5,093 nucleotides of DNA from Paracoccaceae bacterium. Its GTDB lineage: Bacteria > Pseudomonadota > Alphaproteobacteria > Rhodobacterales > Rhodobacteraceae. This document shows positions 1 to 5,093 of this stretch, one piece after another. Positions within the stretch are counted from its first letter, which is position 1, and each line of letters begins with the position of its first letter. Position numbers and translations under genes: made by a program. The notes beneath the pieces were generated by a model. It was not told where the DNA came from. It did no database searches and worked only from the letters and a program-made list of their open reading frames with translations. The stretch is from contig JAPOSK010000620.1 in assembly GCA_026709725.1 (NCBI GenBank), positions 1 to 5,093 on the forward strand, in the 5' to 3' direction.

Positions 1-2
1 CA

Positions 3-32
3 GTGGACCCATTTGCCGATGCAGCATTCTGA
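3..32 (+). CDS. Possible C-terminal tail of an upstream gene (partial)
   Basis: Nine codons, VDPFADAAF, run to a TGA at 30-32 in the third forward frame. They read like an acidic and hydrophobic protein tail. In related alphaproteobacteria the gene before alr is often the replicative helicase dnaB, so this could be its last residues, but nine residues cannot identify a family. A second forward frame is open from base 1 to a TGA at 82-84 and a third to a TGA at 152-154, so the choice of frame is uncertain. Confidence 0.2.
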   Translation: MDPFADAAF

Positions 33-80
33 GCAGGCAGAGCGTTCATCCGTGCAGGCAATCGGCACGATTCGGTCGGG

Positions 81-109
81 ATGACCTGCCCTGCATCCTG
101 TGCTATAGC
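81..109 (+). promoter_or_regulatory. Candidate sigma70-type promoter for alr
   Basis: A -35-like ATGACC (81-86) lies 17 bases before a -10-like TATAGC (104-109). The -10 is preceded by TG-n, an extended -10 arrangement at 101-103. Each hexamer matches four of six consensus positions. Transcription would begin near 115-117 and leave a leader of about 50 bases before the alr start. The call is from sequence only; alphaproteobacterial promoters are loose, so a chance match is possible. Confidence 0.35.
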
Positions 110-152
110 CCGATTGATCATTCCTGCTTCCAGGGGAAGCGGTCGGAACAAT

Positions 153-157
153 GAGGA
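153..157 (+). promoter_or_regulatory. Ribosome binding site of alr
   Basis: GAGGA ends six bases before the ATG at 164, which is ideal Shine-Dalgarno spacing. It supports 164 as the start. The nearby ATG at 151 is out of frame with alr. Confidence 0.6.
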
Positions 158-163
158 AGCCGG

Positions 164-1204
164 ATGGCGCATGCGCAACTGACAATCGATCTCGGAGCCG
201 TTGTCCGCAACTGGCGACGGCTTGATGGCCTCACTCCCGCGGGCTGTGAAACCGCGGCAACGGTGAAGGCCGATGCGTATGGTCTGGGACTCGTCGAGGT
301 CGCAAAGGCCCTTGCCGACGGCGGCTGCAGAACATTCTTTGTTGCCATGCTCGGCGAAGCACTCAACCTCCGCAAGGCCCTTGGAGATGGCCCGATGATC
401 GGTCTTCTGAGCGGATGCATGCAGGGTGATGCCGAGAGAATTGCATCTGCGGGGATTTGTCCCATGCTGCTGTCTGTCGAGCAGTTCAATCGCTATACCG
501 AACAGTGTCCGGGGCAGCATTATGGACTGCAGATCGAAACCGGCATGAACCGCGTGGGGATCGACCCGGTGGATCTGCGATCGCTGGACAGGACCGGGAT
601 TGCAGAGAACTGTCGCCTGATGATCAGCCATCTGGCCGATGCCGATGATATCGATTCGGAGATGAACAGATGTCAGCTCAATGCTTTCCTGCAAGCCACA
701 GAGGGGTTCACCATCCCGCGGTCACTCGCTGCCACGGGGGGCATTCTGCTTGGTCCGGACTATCATTTCGATCTCTGCCGCCCCGGCATCGGTCTCTATG
801 GAGGCGACCCATTCAAGGATGCGGAGCCCACTCTCACCCTGGCATTGCCCGTCCTGCAGGTTCGTGATATCCAGTCGGGTCAGTCAGTTGGGTATGGCGG
901 TGAATGGGTCGCGGTATCCCGGGCCCGCATTGCCACAGTTCTCTCCGGATACTCCGACGGAATCCTCCGTCATCTTGACGGCAAGCTCTCACTTTATGCC
1001 GACGGGGTCGCCTGCCCCGTGATCGGTCGCCTGTCGATGGACATGATGACTGTTGATATCACTGCACACAAAACCATTCCGGATCATCTGCAACTCATCA
1101 ATGACCGGCAAACGGTTAATGACATCGCCGGTGCAGCCGGCACAATTGTCAATGAGGTTCTCAGTGGATTGAGCCGACGTTACGATCGTATCTATGTCAC
1201 CTGA
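164..1204 (+). CDS. alr: Alanine racemase (PLP-dependent)
   Basis: This enzyme interconverts L- and D-alanine in the cytoplasm and supplies D-Ala for the peptidoglycan stem peptide. The 346-residue protein is slightly short for the family (about 360-380). The PLP lysine is K35 in the TVKADAYG motif. ETGMNRVG (125-132) supplies the substrate-site arginine R130. ISHLADAD (154-161) carries a conserved histidine, and R206 in RPGIGLYG should contact the PLP ring nitrogen. The catalytic tyrosine is Y244 in VGYGGEW, within the C-terminal beta domain, followed by GRLSMDMMTVD (288-298). The usual Tyr near the C-terminus (the YEILTSLG motif) is replaced: the sequence reads NEVLSGLS at 330-337. The lysine that is carbamylated in Geobacillus Alr aligns with Q123. 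All main catalytic residues are present, so activity is expected. It heads an operon with mlaE, which starts inside its last codons. Confidence 0.95.
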   Translation: MAHAQLTIDLGAVVRNWRRLDGLTPAGCETAATVKADAYGLGLVEVAKALADGGCRTFFVAMLGEALNLRKALGDGPMIGLLSGCMQGDAERIASAGICPMLLSVEQFNRYTEQCPGQHYGLQIETGMNRVGIDPVDLRSLDRTGIAENCRLMISHLADADDIDSEMNRCQLNAFLQATEGFTIPRSLAATGGILLGPDYHFDLCRPGIGLYGGDPFKDAEPTLTLALPVLQVRDIQSGQSVGYGGEWVAVSRARIATVLSGYSDGILRHLDGKLSLYADGVACPVIGRLSMDMMTVDITAHKTIPDHLQLINDRQTVNDIAGAAGTIVNEVLSGLSRRYDRIYVT

Positions 1205-2003
1205 CCCTCAATCAGTCCGACACGGCGACAGGTTCCTGCTGCCATTCCGCGCGATCGGGAGACCGGTTATCCAGATCTGTCGTCATGTCGGGCAATTGAC
1301 AGTGTTTCTTGTCACAGCATTCCGGCACCTGCTGACACCGCCATACTACCCGACCGAATTTGCCCAGTGTCTGTATACGCTGGGCTTTCTGAGCCTGCCG
1401 ATCGTCGGCCTGACAACACTGTTTGCCGGCGGTGCCCTTGCCCTGCAGATCTATACCGGCGGAATTCGTTTCAATGCCGAAGCCGCCGTTCCGGCGATTG
1501 TGGCGATCGGAATGGTCAGGGAACTCGGTCCTGTGCTCTGTGGATTGATGATTGCGGGGCGGAGCGGCTCCTCCATTGCCGCTGAACTTGCCACCATGCG
1601 TGTCTCGGACCAGATTGATGCCCTCGAGACCCTGTCAATTGCCCCGATGGATTACCTTGTTATCCCGCGTATAGCAGCGGCAACAGTCGCAATGCCAATT
1701 CTTGTCGGGATTGGTGATATCATCGGAATCCTTGGAGGGTATCTGGTCGGGATCTATCGTCTTGGCATTGGCGAAGTCGGCTACCTCACACAATCCATCG
1801 AGTTTCTGGACAGGGCCGATATCGTCTCGAGCCTTGTCAAGGGTGCAGTCTTTGGTTTTATCATCGCCGCCTGCGGCTGCTATTGCGGCATGAATGCCCG
1901 GCACGGAGCCCGCGGAGTCGGCATTGCGTCCACATCGTCGGTCGCATTGTCGTCAACACTGATTATCGCCGCCAATTTCGTCCTGACCGATCTCTTCTTC
2001 TGA
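1194..2003 (+). CDS. mlaE: MlaE-family ABC transporter permease (phospholipid transport)
   Basis: This is the inner-membrane permease of an MCE/Mla-type lipid transporter, which moves phospholipids between the inner and outer membranes. The length of 269 residues is typical for the family. A basic, amphipathic N-terminal segment (about 1-50) precedes the core. Hydrophobic segments lie at roughly 63-88, 97-120, 155-185, 213-233 and 248-266. Family signatures are clear: GMVRELGPVL (106-115), AGRSGSSIAAELATM (121-135), QIDALETL (140-147), the GDIIGILGGYLVGIY block (174-188), and a hydrophobic C-terminus ending in LFF. The ATG at 1194 lies inside alr, giving an 11-base overlap. No strong Shine-Dalgarno is visible, so translational coupling to alr is likely. 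mlaF follows after eight bases. No MCE-domain gene (mlaD) is adjacent, so the substrate and partner are inferred from the family. Confidence 0.9.
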   Translation: MSPDPQSVRHGDRFLLPFRAIGRPVIQICRHVGQLTVFLVTAFRHLLTPPYYPTEFAQCLYTLGFLSLPIVGLTTLFAGGALALQIYTGGIRFNAEAAVPAIVAIGMVRELGPVLCGLMIAGRSGSSIAAELATMRVSDQIDALETLSIAPMDYLVIPRIAAATVAMPILVGIGDIIGILGGYLVGIYRLGIGEVGYLTQSIEFLDRADIVSSLVKGAVFGFIIAACGCYCGMNARHGARGVGIASTSSVALSSTLIIAANFVLTDLFF

Positions 2004-2005
2004 GG
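2002..2005 (+). promoter_or_regulatory. Ribosome binding site that fixes the mlaF start
   Basis: GAGG overlaps the mlaE stop codon (2001-2003) and sits six bases before the ATG at 2012. The frame stays open upstream to 1883, inside mlaE. This site and the start of the ABC-fold homology argue for 2012 as the true start and for coupled translation. Confidence 0.55.
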
Positions 2006-2011
2006 CTTCCC

Positions 2012-2761
2012 ATGGCAACGCCGCCGGAACTCGAGCTTGATTGCATCACAAAGCGGTTTGGCTCCAACACCGTTCTTGACAGGCTTTCACTTACAGTCGA
2101 GAGGGGTGTGAGTTTTGCCCTCATCGGCAAGTCCGGGGGCGGCAAATCGGTTGCGCTGAAAATCATGCTGGGTTTGCTGCCCTGGGACCGGGGCGAGGTC
2201 CGGGCGCGCGGGATGAAGCTCACACAGCATATTTCAGAATGGCGCCAATCAATCGGTGTGCTGTTTCAGGGGGGCGCCCTCTTTGATTCGCTGCCGGTCT
2301 GGAAAAATGTCGCCTTTGCCGGCCTGCGGGGTCGGGAGCGGATGGATGCGCGTCAGGCCCGGAGCAAGGCCGAGGAGAAGCTTGAGCGGGTCGGTCTGAA
2401 TGCGTCTGTCGCCGGGCAATACCCCGCTGAACTCTCCGGCGGCATGCAACGGCGCGTTGGCATCGCCCGCGCGCTCTTTACCCAACCTCAACTGCTCTTT
2501 CTTGATGAACCAACGACCGGCCTTGATCCGGTTCGTTCGGAACAGATTACCACACTCATCGCCGACATTCTGGCTGACAGCAGCATGACAGCTGTGACGA
2601 TCTCACATGACATGAACTTCGTCCCCCGGATCTCCACCCAAACCGCGCTGCTTGATGGCGGCAGGATCGTCTGGCAGGGTGCCAGCCGCTCAATCCACGA
2701 ACACGGTCATGATCGTCTCGGCAATTTCGTGCAGGGTCGGCGTGACTCCGATCTGCCCTGA
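2012..2761 (+). CDS. mlaF: MlaF-family ABC transporter ATP-binding protein
   Basis: This cytoplasmic ATPase powers the MlaE permease. The 249-residue protein has a single complete nucleotide-binding domain. Walker A is GKSGGGKS (39-46). The Q-loop glutamine is Q86 in LFQGGALF, a GALFDS-type stretch characteristic of MlaF-like ATPases. The ABC signature is LSGGM (141-145) followed by QRR. Walker B is LLFLDE (161-166) with catalytic E166. The D-loop follows in TTGLDP (168-173), and the switch histidine is H199 in ISHDM. All catalytic elements are intact. The frame is open about 43 codons further upstream within mlaE, but that stretch does not resemble an ABC protein. The neighbours alr and mlaE lie immediately upstream, and a 339-base gap follows. 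Confidence 0.93.
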   Translation: MATPPELELDCITKRFGSNTVLDRLSLTVERGVSFALIGKSGGGKSVALKIMLGLLPWDRGEVRARGMKLTQHISEWRQSIGVLFQGGALFDSLPVWKNVAFAGLRGRERMDARQARSKAEEKLERVGLNASVAGQYPAELSGGMQRRVGIARALFTQPQLLFLDEPTTGLDPVRSEQITTLIADILADSSMTAVTISHDMNFVPRISTQTALLDGGRIVWQGASRSIHEHGHDRLGNFVQGRRDSDLP

Positions 2762-3100
2762 GTGGCAGCGCTGTATGCCGAATTGGCCAGAACCCGCCCA
2801 TGATCACATCATGCCACACGGCGTCATGCCACACATCGGGACCCGTCTCCATCCTTGCCTCTTTTGCCGGGTGTCTGATAATCCCGCCACAGCATGGTCG
2901 GGGCAATTGCTCATGGCAGTCCAGCGACAGGTCACGAAGAGGGCAGCATGTGATCCCGGCACGATTCATCTGTCCAGTATTGCAGCACAGACATCCATCG
3001 CAGTGTGCTCCCTCTCGCGGATGGCAACCGTCCCGCATCCGCTTGATGCTATGCACCAGACCAGAGTTCCAGGGGGCTGATAGAGTGTCCAGAGACAGCG
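2762..3100 (+). other. Intergenic gap without a supported gene
   Basis: These 339 bases lie between mlaF and cvpA. Frames are open on both strands (plus 2652-3080 and 2800-3108; minus 3122-2556), but their products are rich in Cys, His, Pro and Arg, match no family I recognise and run into the flanking genes. I see no tRNA signature and no hairpin followed by a T-run. The first 75 bases carry an inverted repeat and a direct repeat, listed separately. In many relatives radA occupies this place. No RadA zinc-finger or Walker motif remnant is readable here. The cvpA promoter could lie in the 3' part, but no convincing -35/-10 pair stands out. Confidence 0.5.
2799..2834 (+). repeat. Inverted repeat plus direct repeats downstream of mlaF
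   Basis: CATGAT-CAC-ATCATG (2799-2813) is a perfect six-base inverted repeat with a three-base centre. TCATGCCACAC occurs twice, at 2809-2819 and 2824-2834, a spacing of 15 bases. The arrangement resembles a compact protein-binding site or small hairpin. No T-run follows, so a rho-independent terminator is unlikely. The function is unknown. Confidence 0.4.
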
Positions 3101-3793
3101 ATGGATAATCTGGAATTAACAAACTTCGACTTCATTTCAGGCACTGTCATTGTGGCCTCGCTCCTTGTGTCACTGAATCGCGGCCTTGTACGTGAGGCGA
3201 TGTCAATCATCGGCTGGATCTTCGCCACGCTTGTCGCATATTTTGCCGCCCCGCTTCTTAACCCCCATCTTGCAACAATTGCCTATGTTGGTCCACTCCT
3301 TGAGTCGAGTTGTGAACTGTCCATGGTCCTGGCTTTCACAATCTCGTTCGCATTCAGCCTTCTGATCTGGTCCATGCTGACAACATTCATCACAACCTTG
3401 ACGAACCTGCCCATACTCAGTGCTCTGGACCGCTATCTCGGTCTTGTCTTCGGTGCCGTCAGGGGATTCCTGTTTGTCTCGATCATACTGATCGTCAATC
3501 AATCCGTCGTGCCGGCCGGATCGGTCTATGACGCAATCTCGGATTCGAAGTCAGCCGATATCTTTGAAAATCTCAGCACCGCTATGCTGGAACGCATGCC
3601 CGATCTCAGCAGCCCCCCTGCCTGGGTACTCAATTCCTACAGCAACCTGATGTCAACCTGCGATCACAACATCACCACAATCTCCGAACTGCCATCCATT
3701 GAGGTCCCGGAGGATGTCATTGATGCGACGGGGAATGGCATCACTGATCGTCTGCCTGCTGACCAGACACCAGCCGATCAACCGGAAAACTGA
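3101..3793 (+). CDS. cvpA: CvpA-family inner-membrane protein
   Basis: This polytopic inner-membrane protein is named for a role in colicin V production in E. coli. In other bacteria the family is linked to envelope homeostasis, but its exact biochemical function is unsettled. It has 230 residues, with hydrophobic segments at about 11-25, 32-50, 72-96 and 118-134. Family hallmarks are the RGLVREAMSIIGW block (27-39), following the first helix, and LDRYLGLVFGAVRG (109-122) before the last helix. The tail from about 140 on is hydrophilic, probably extramembrane, and ends in a Pro/Asp/Gln-rich stretch with PADQ twice (219-222 and 224-227). The ATG at 3101 has only a weak purine-rich AGAGA (3091-3095) five bases upstream. 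In many alphaproteobacteria cvpA sits between radA and purF; neither is present here, and the SDR follows after about 60 bases. Confidence 0.82.
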   Translation: MDNLELTNFDFISGTVIVASLLVSLNRGLVREAMSIIGWIFATLVAYFAAPLLNPHLATIAYVGPLLESSCELSMVLAFTISFAFSLLIWSMLTTFITTLTNLPILSALDRYLGLVFGAVRGFLFVSIILIVNQSVVPAGSVYDAISDSKSADIFENLSTAMLERMPDLSSPPAWVLNSYSNLMSTCDHNITTISELPSIEVPEDVIDATGNGITDRLPADQTPADQPEN

Positions 3794-3853
3794 TCAATGA
3801 CCTGTTCGGGGCAATCCGGATGATTCAGGATCCAGAATGGGAACCGATCAATC

Positions 3854-4561
3854 GTGACATCATGCCACGTGCCTGACGCTGCCGAGAGCGAGGTCGCGAA
3901 TGTCGCTCTCATTACCGGAGCAACGGGTGGTCTCGGTCGTGCGTGTGCCCTTGAACTCACGGCCATGGGGTATTGTCTTGTGGCGACCGGACGGACACCG
4001 GGTGCCCTTGCAGACCTCAAGGAGGATATCGACGCAGCCGGTGGATCCGTATCACTTGCTGCACTGGATCTTGCCGACAGCAACGCAATCACAGGCATGA
4101 TTGCTGCAATTGCAACCCGGTGGAACCGACTTGATCTCGTGATCCATACCGCCATCCACAGCTCATCCCTCACGCCGGTTCCCCATATCAATGACCTGGC
4201 CCGTGCCATGCAGGTCAATGTGCTCGCCACCGCAACCCTGATTCAACAAGCCGAACCGCTGCTTGATGCAGGCAGTACCGTTGTCTTCTGTCAGGACATC
4301 CACACAACCGGCAAGTTTTCCGGTGCCTACGGAGCATCCAAGGCTGCACAGATTGCCCTGGCATGCCAATGGCAGCAGGAGTGCCGGAAAATCGGACCCG
4401 ATATTGTGATCTTCCAGCCAGAGCGTATGCCCACCCGCTGCCTGCGGAAACATCACCCCGGAATCAGCTCTGATAATCTCACTGCGCCTGCCATCGAGGC
4501 CAGGCGCCTGCTCACCGAACTTGGCCTTGAATCAGAGAGATGTCTGCGGACAGGGAAATGA
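3854..4561 (+). CDS. Divergent short-chain dehydrogenase/reductase (SDR) family protein
   Basis: This Rossmann-fold protein of up to 235 residues is of the SDR type usually found just after purF in alphaproteobacteria. The dinucleotide-binding motif TGATGGLG (21-28) is intact. R47 at the end of beta-2 suggests an NADP(H) preference (inference). DLAD (72-75) fits the adenine-contact region, N122 in VNV matches the catalytic Asn, and the YxxxK pair is Y159/K163 in YGASK. However, the NAG motif after beta-4 reads IHTA (97-100). The strand that should end in the catalytic Ser reads VVFCQD (143-148), leaving Cys, Gln or Asp there. The usual PG after beta-6 is PE (189-190). Oxidoreductase activity is therefore doubtful. 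The start is uncertain: no in-frame ATG lies between the stop at 3821 and the fold. GTG 3854 (a weak GGGA at 3839-3842) and GTG 3869 are both possible. The substrate is unknown. Confidence 0.8.
   Translation: MTSCHVPDAAESEVANVALITGATGGLGRACALELTAMGYCLVATGRTPGALADLKEDIDAAGGSVSLAALDLADSNAITGMIAAIATRWNRLDLVIHTAIHSSSLTPVPHINDLARAMQVNVLATATLIQQAEPLLDAGSTVVFCQDIHTTGKFSGAYGASKAAQIALACQWQQECRKIGPDIVIFQPERMPTRCLRKHHPGISSDNLTAPAIEARRLLTELGLESERCLRTGK
3857..3868 (+). repeat. Second copy of the 12-base word ACATCATGCCAC
   Basis: This exact 12-base word also occurs at 2806-2817 in the mlaF-cvpA gap. Here it is flanked by CGTG (3853-3856) and CACG (3866-3869), giving a small imperfect dyad. It lies inside the SDR gene if translation starts at 3854, or directly upstream of the start codon if translation starts at 3869. 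Its role is unknown and chance is possible. Confidence 0.3.
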
Positions 4562-4936
4562 CCGAACACAGTCAGGGCAGAATGATCCGCCTCTTGCACC
4601 TGTTCATTGGGGAATTGATATCTGCGTCATCCGGAAAATCTCCGCTTGCAGGGATTGCTGGCCATGGCTCGCAGCGGATTTGCTTCCCGCACGACAGGGG
4701 ATCTCGATTTCCCATTCACTGAGCCACTCAAATGGCACTCTCCATCCTGTTCCCAAAGCACCACGCAGCCACTTGCCCCTTCCCTATCCACCTGCGGATC
4801 GCCTTTTGTCAAACCGGCCATTCTTATCGGCAGAATGCCGACAGAAAATTCAGCCACGACCCCCTCACAGGTGGCCTGCACCCCTCAGCAGCCTGACAGC
4901 CGCATATGACCATGAGGCAGGTTCACTTCGGCAGAA
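4562..4936. other. Stretch without a supported gene between convergent genes
   Basis: These 375 bases separate the plus-strand SDR from a minus-strand gene. Two overlapping frames are open on opposite strands: plus 4646-4909 and minus 4881-4627. The minus frame has a GTG at 4857 with GAGG five bases upstream, which would give about 76 residues. Both use codons rare in the surrounding genes (AGA, AGG, ATA, TTG in the minus frame). Neither product resembles a family I know, and their third-position GC bias is weak. I treat both as probably non-coding. No tRNA features and no T-tailed terminator hairpin were found. Confidence 0.4.
4827..4841. repeat. Small perfect inverted repeat
   Basis: TCGGCA-GAA-TGCCGA can form a six-base stem with a three-base loop. 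Neither strand has a T-run immediately after it, so it is a weak candidate for a terminator between the convergent genes. The first ten bases, TCGGCAGAAT, recur at 4928-4937, overlapping the minus-strand stop codon. Confidence 0.3.
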
Positions 4937-5093
4937 TCAGGACGCGGGGAGACCAATCAGAATGCCGAGGAACGCAAAACCCGCAGCGAGGACTGCGACG
5001 GTGAGGACCACCTGGGCGATGCCAAATCCAACAATCCAGCGCTGGTTGTCCTTGTCGCGCTTGGCGGCATCCGCATCACGTCTGGCGGCATCC
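4937..5093 (-). CDS. C-terminal part of a heptad-repeat protein with a terminal membrane helix (partial)
   Basis: The minus strand is open from the right edge to a TGA at 4939-4937, giving 51 residues with no start in the window. The first part, DAARRDADAAKRDKDN, is highly charged and has a seven-residue period (DAARRDA / DAAKRDK), as in a coiled coil. A hydrophobic stretch of about 29 residues follows, from W19 to about L47 of the visible part, after the basic/polar KRDKDNQR. The protein ends in LPAS. This architecture, a coiled coil followed by one C-terminal transmembrane helix, suggests a tail-anchored membrane protein with its coiled coil in the cytoplasm. I do not recognise the family. 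It is convergent with the SDR gene. Confidence 0.6.
   Translation of the reverse strand, partial: DAARRDADAAKRDKDNQRWIVGFGIAQVVLTVAVLAAGFAFLGILIGLPAS
5062..5093. repeat. 21-base-period tandem repeat encoding heptads
   Basis: TGGCGGCATCC occurs at 5062-5072 and again at 5083-5093, a spacing of exactly 21 bases or seven codons. On the minus strand these copies encode the DAA of successive heptads. The second copy touches the window edge, so more copies may follow outside. Confidence 0.5.

Noticed and set aside
118..489. A 123-codon minus-strand frame over the start of alr
   Set aside because: It is antisense to alr, and its product is a Ser/Pro/Arg-rich shadow sequence with no motif.
1883..2011. 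N-terminal extension of mlaF starting at 1883
   Set aside because: The extra 43 residues are arginine-rich and lie within mlaE. A good ribosome site precedes the ATG at 2012, and ABC-fold homology begins just after it.
2671..2685. CTGGCA-GGG-TGCCAG hairpin near the end of mlaF
   Set aside because: It lies inside the coding sequence about 75 bases before the stop and has no T-run, so it is not a plausible terminator.
2984..3014. AGCACA ... TGTGCT inverted repeat in the gap before cvpA
   Set aside because: The arms are only six bases long and separated by a long spacer, which is expected by chance. No T-run or promoter is associated.
2652..3080. A 142-codon plus-strand frame, and a second one at 2800-3108, in the mlaF-cvpA gap
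   Set aside because: The first overlaps mlaF in another frame, and both lack recognisable motifs and credible ribosome sites. I looked for RadA zinc-finger or Walker remnants and found none.
2556..3122. A 188-codon open frame on the minus strand across the end of mlaF and the gap
   Set aside because: About 200 bases are antisense to the well-supported mlaF. The product is rich in Cys, Arg and His with no ordered motif, and the start would be a TTG inside cvpA. It looks like a chance open frame in GC-rich DNA.
3778..4230. A 150-codon minus-strand frame antisense to the SDR
   Set aside because: It is a shadow of the SDR reading frame, which carries clear Rossmann and YxxxK motifs.
4627..4881. 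An 84-codon minus-strand frame (GTG 4881, or GTG 4857 with a good GAGG)
   Set aside because: The ribosome site at 4857 is tempting, but AGA, AGG, ATA and TTG codons are common, the third-position bias is weak, and there is no recognisable family. It is kept only as a remark in the region entry.

Overview
The window reads as a chromosomal, mostly plus-strand segment from an alphaproteobacterium, most likely in or near the Rhodospirillales. This rests on gene order and protein character: alanine racemase, then an MlaE/MlaF ABC transporter pair, then a CvpA-family membrane protein, then a short-chain dehydrogenase. From memory of alphaproteobacterial genomes, these genes cluster as dnaB-alr-(mlaE-mlaF)-radA-cvpA-purF-SDR. 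The base composition is moderately GC-rich, and the genuine genes favour C or G in the third codon position.

Layout. Bases 1-163 hold perhaps the last few codons of an upstream gene and a plausible extended -10 promoter. They are followed by alr (164-1204), mlaE (1194-2003, overlapping alr by 11 bases) and mlaF (2012-2761, with its Shine-Dalgarno overlapping the mlaE stop). These three genes form a tight, probably co-transcribed and translationally coupled operon. A 339-base gap (2762-3100) has no convincing gene but carries a perfect inverted repeat and a short direct repeat. cvpA (3101-3793) and a divergent SDR (start at 3854 or 3869, ending at 4561) follow. Another 375-base stretch (4562-4936) has no supported gene. 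The last 157 bases hold the C-terminal end of a minus-strand gene running in from beyond the right edge. It encodes a heptad-repeat segment followed by a hydrophobic membrane helix.

How the genes work together. Alr supplies D-alanine for peptidoglycan. MlaE and MlaF form the inner-membrane core of a phospholipid (Mla-type) transporter that maintains the envelope. CvpA-family proteins are polytopic inner-membrane proteins also tied to envelope homeostasis. The role of the SDR is unknown.

Most notable observations: radA and purF, which usually sit on either side of cvpA in this neighbourhood, are both absent. The SDR keeps its nucleotide-binding motif and the YxxxK pair but appears to have lost the catalytic serine and the usual NAG motif. 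Alr has Gln where the textbook enzyme has the carbamylated lysine. No MCE-domain partner (MlaD) is next to mlaEF. A 12-base word, ACATCATGCCAC, occurs both in the mlaF-cvpA gap and at the start of the SDR gene. I do not see a clear new defence, mobile or RNA system in the window.
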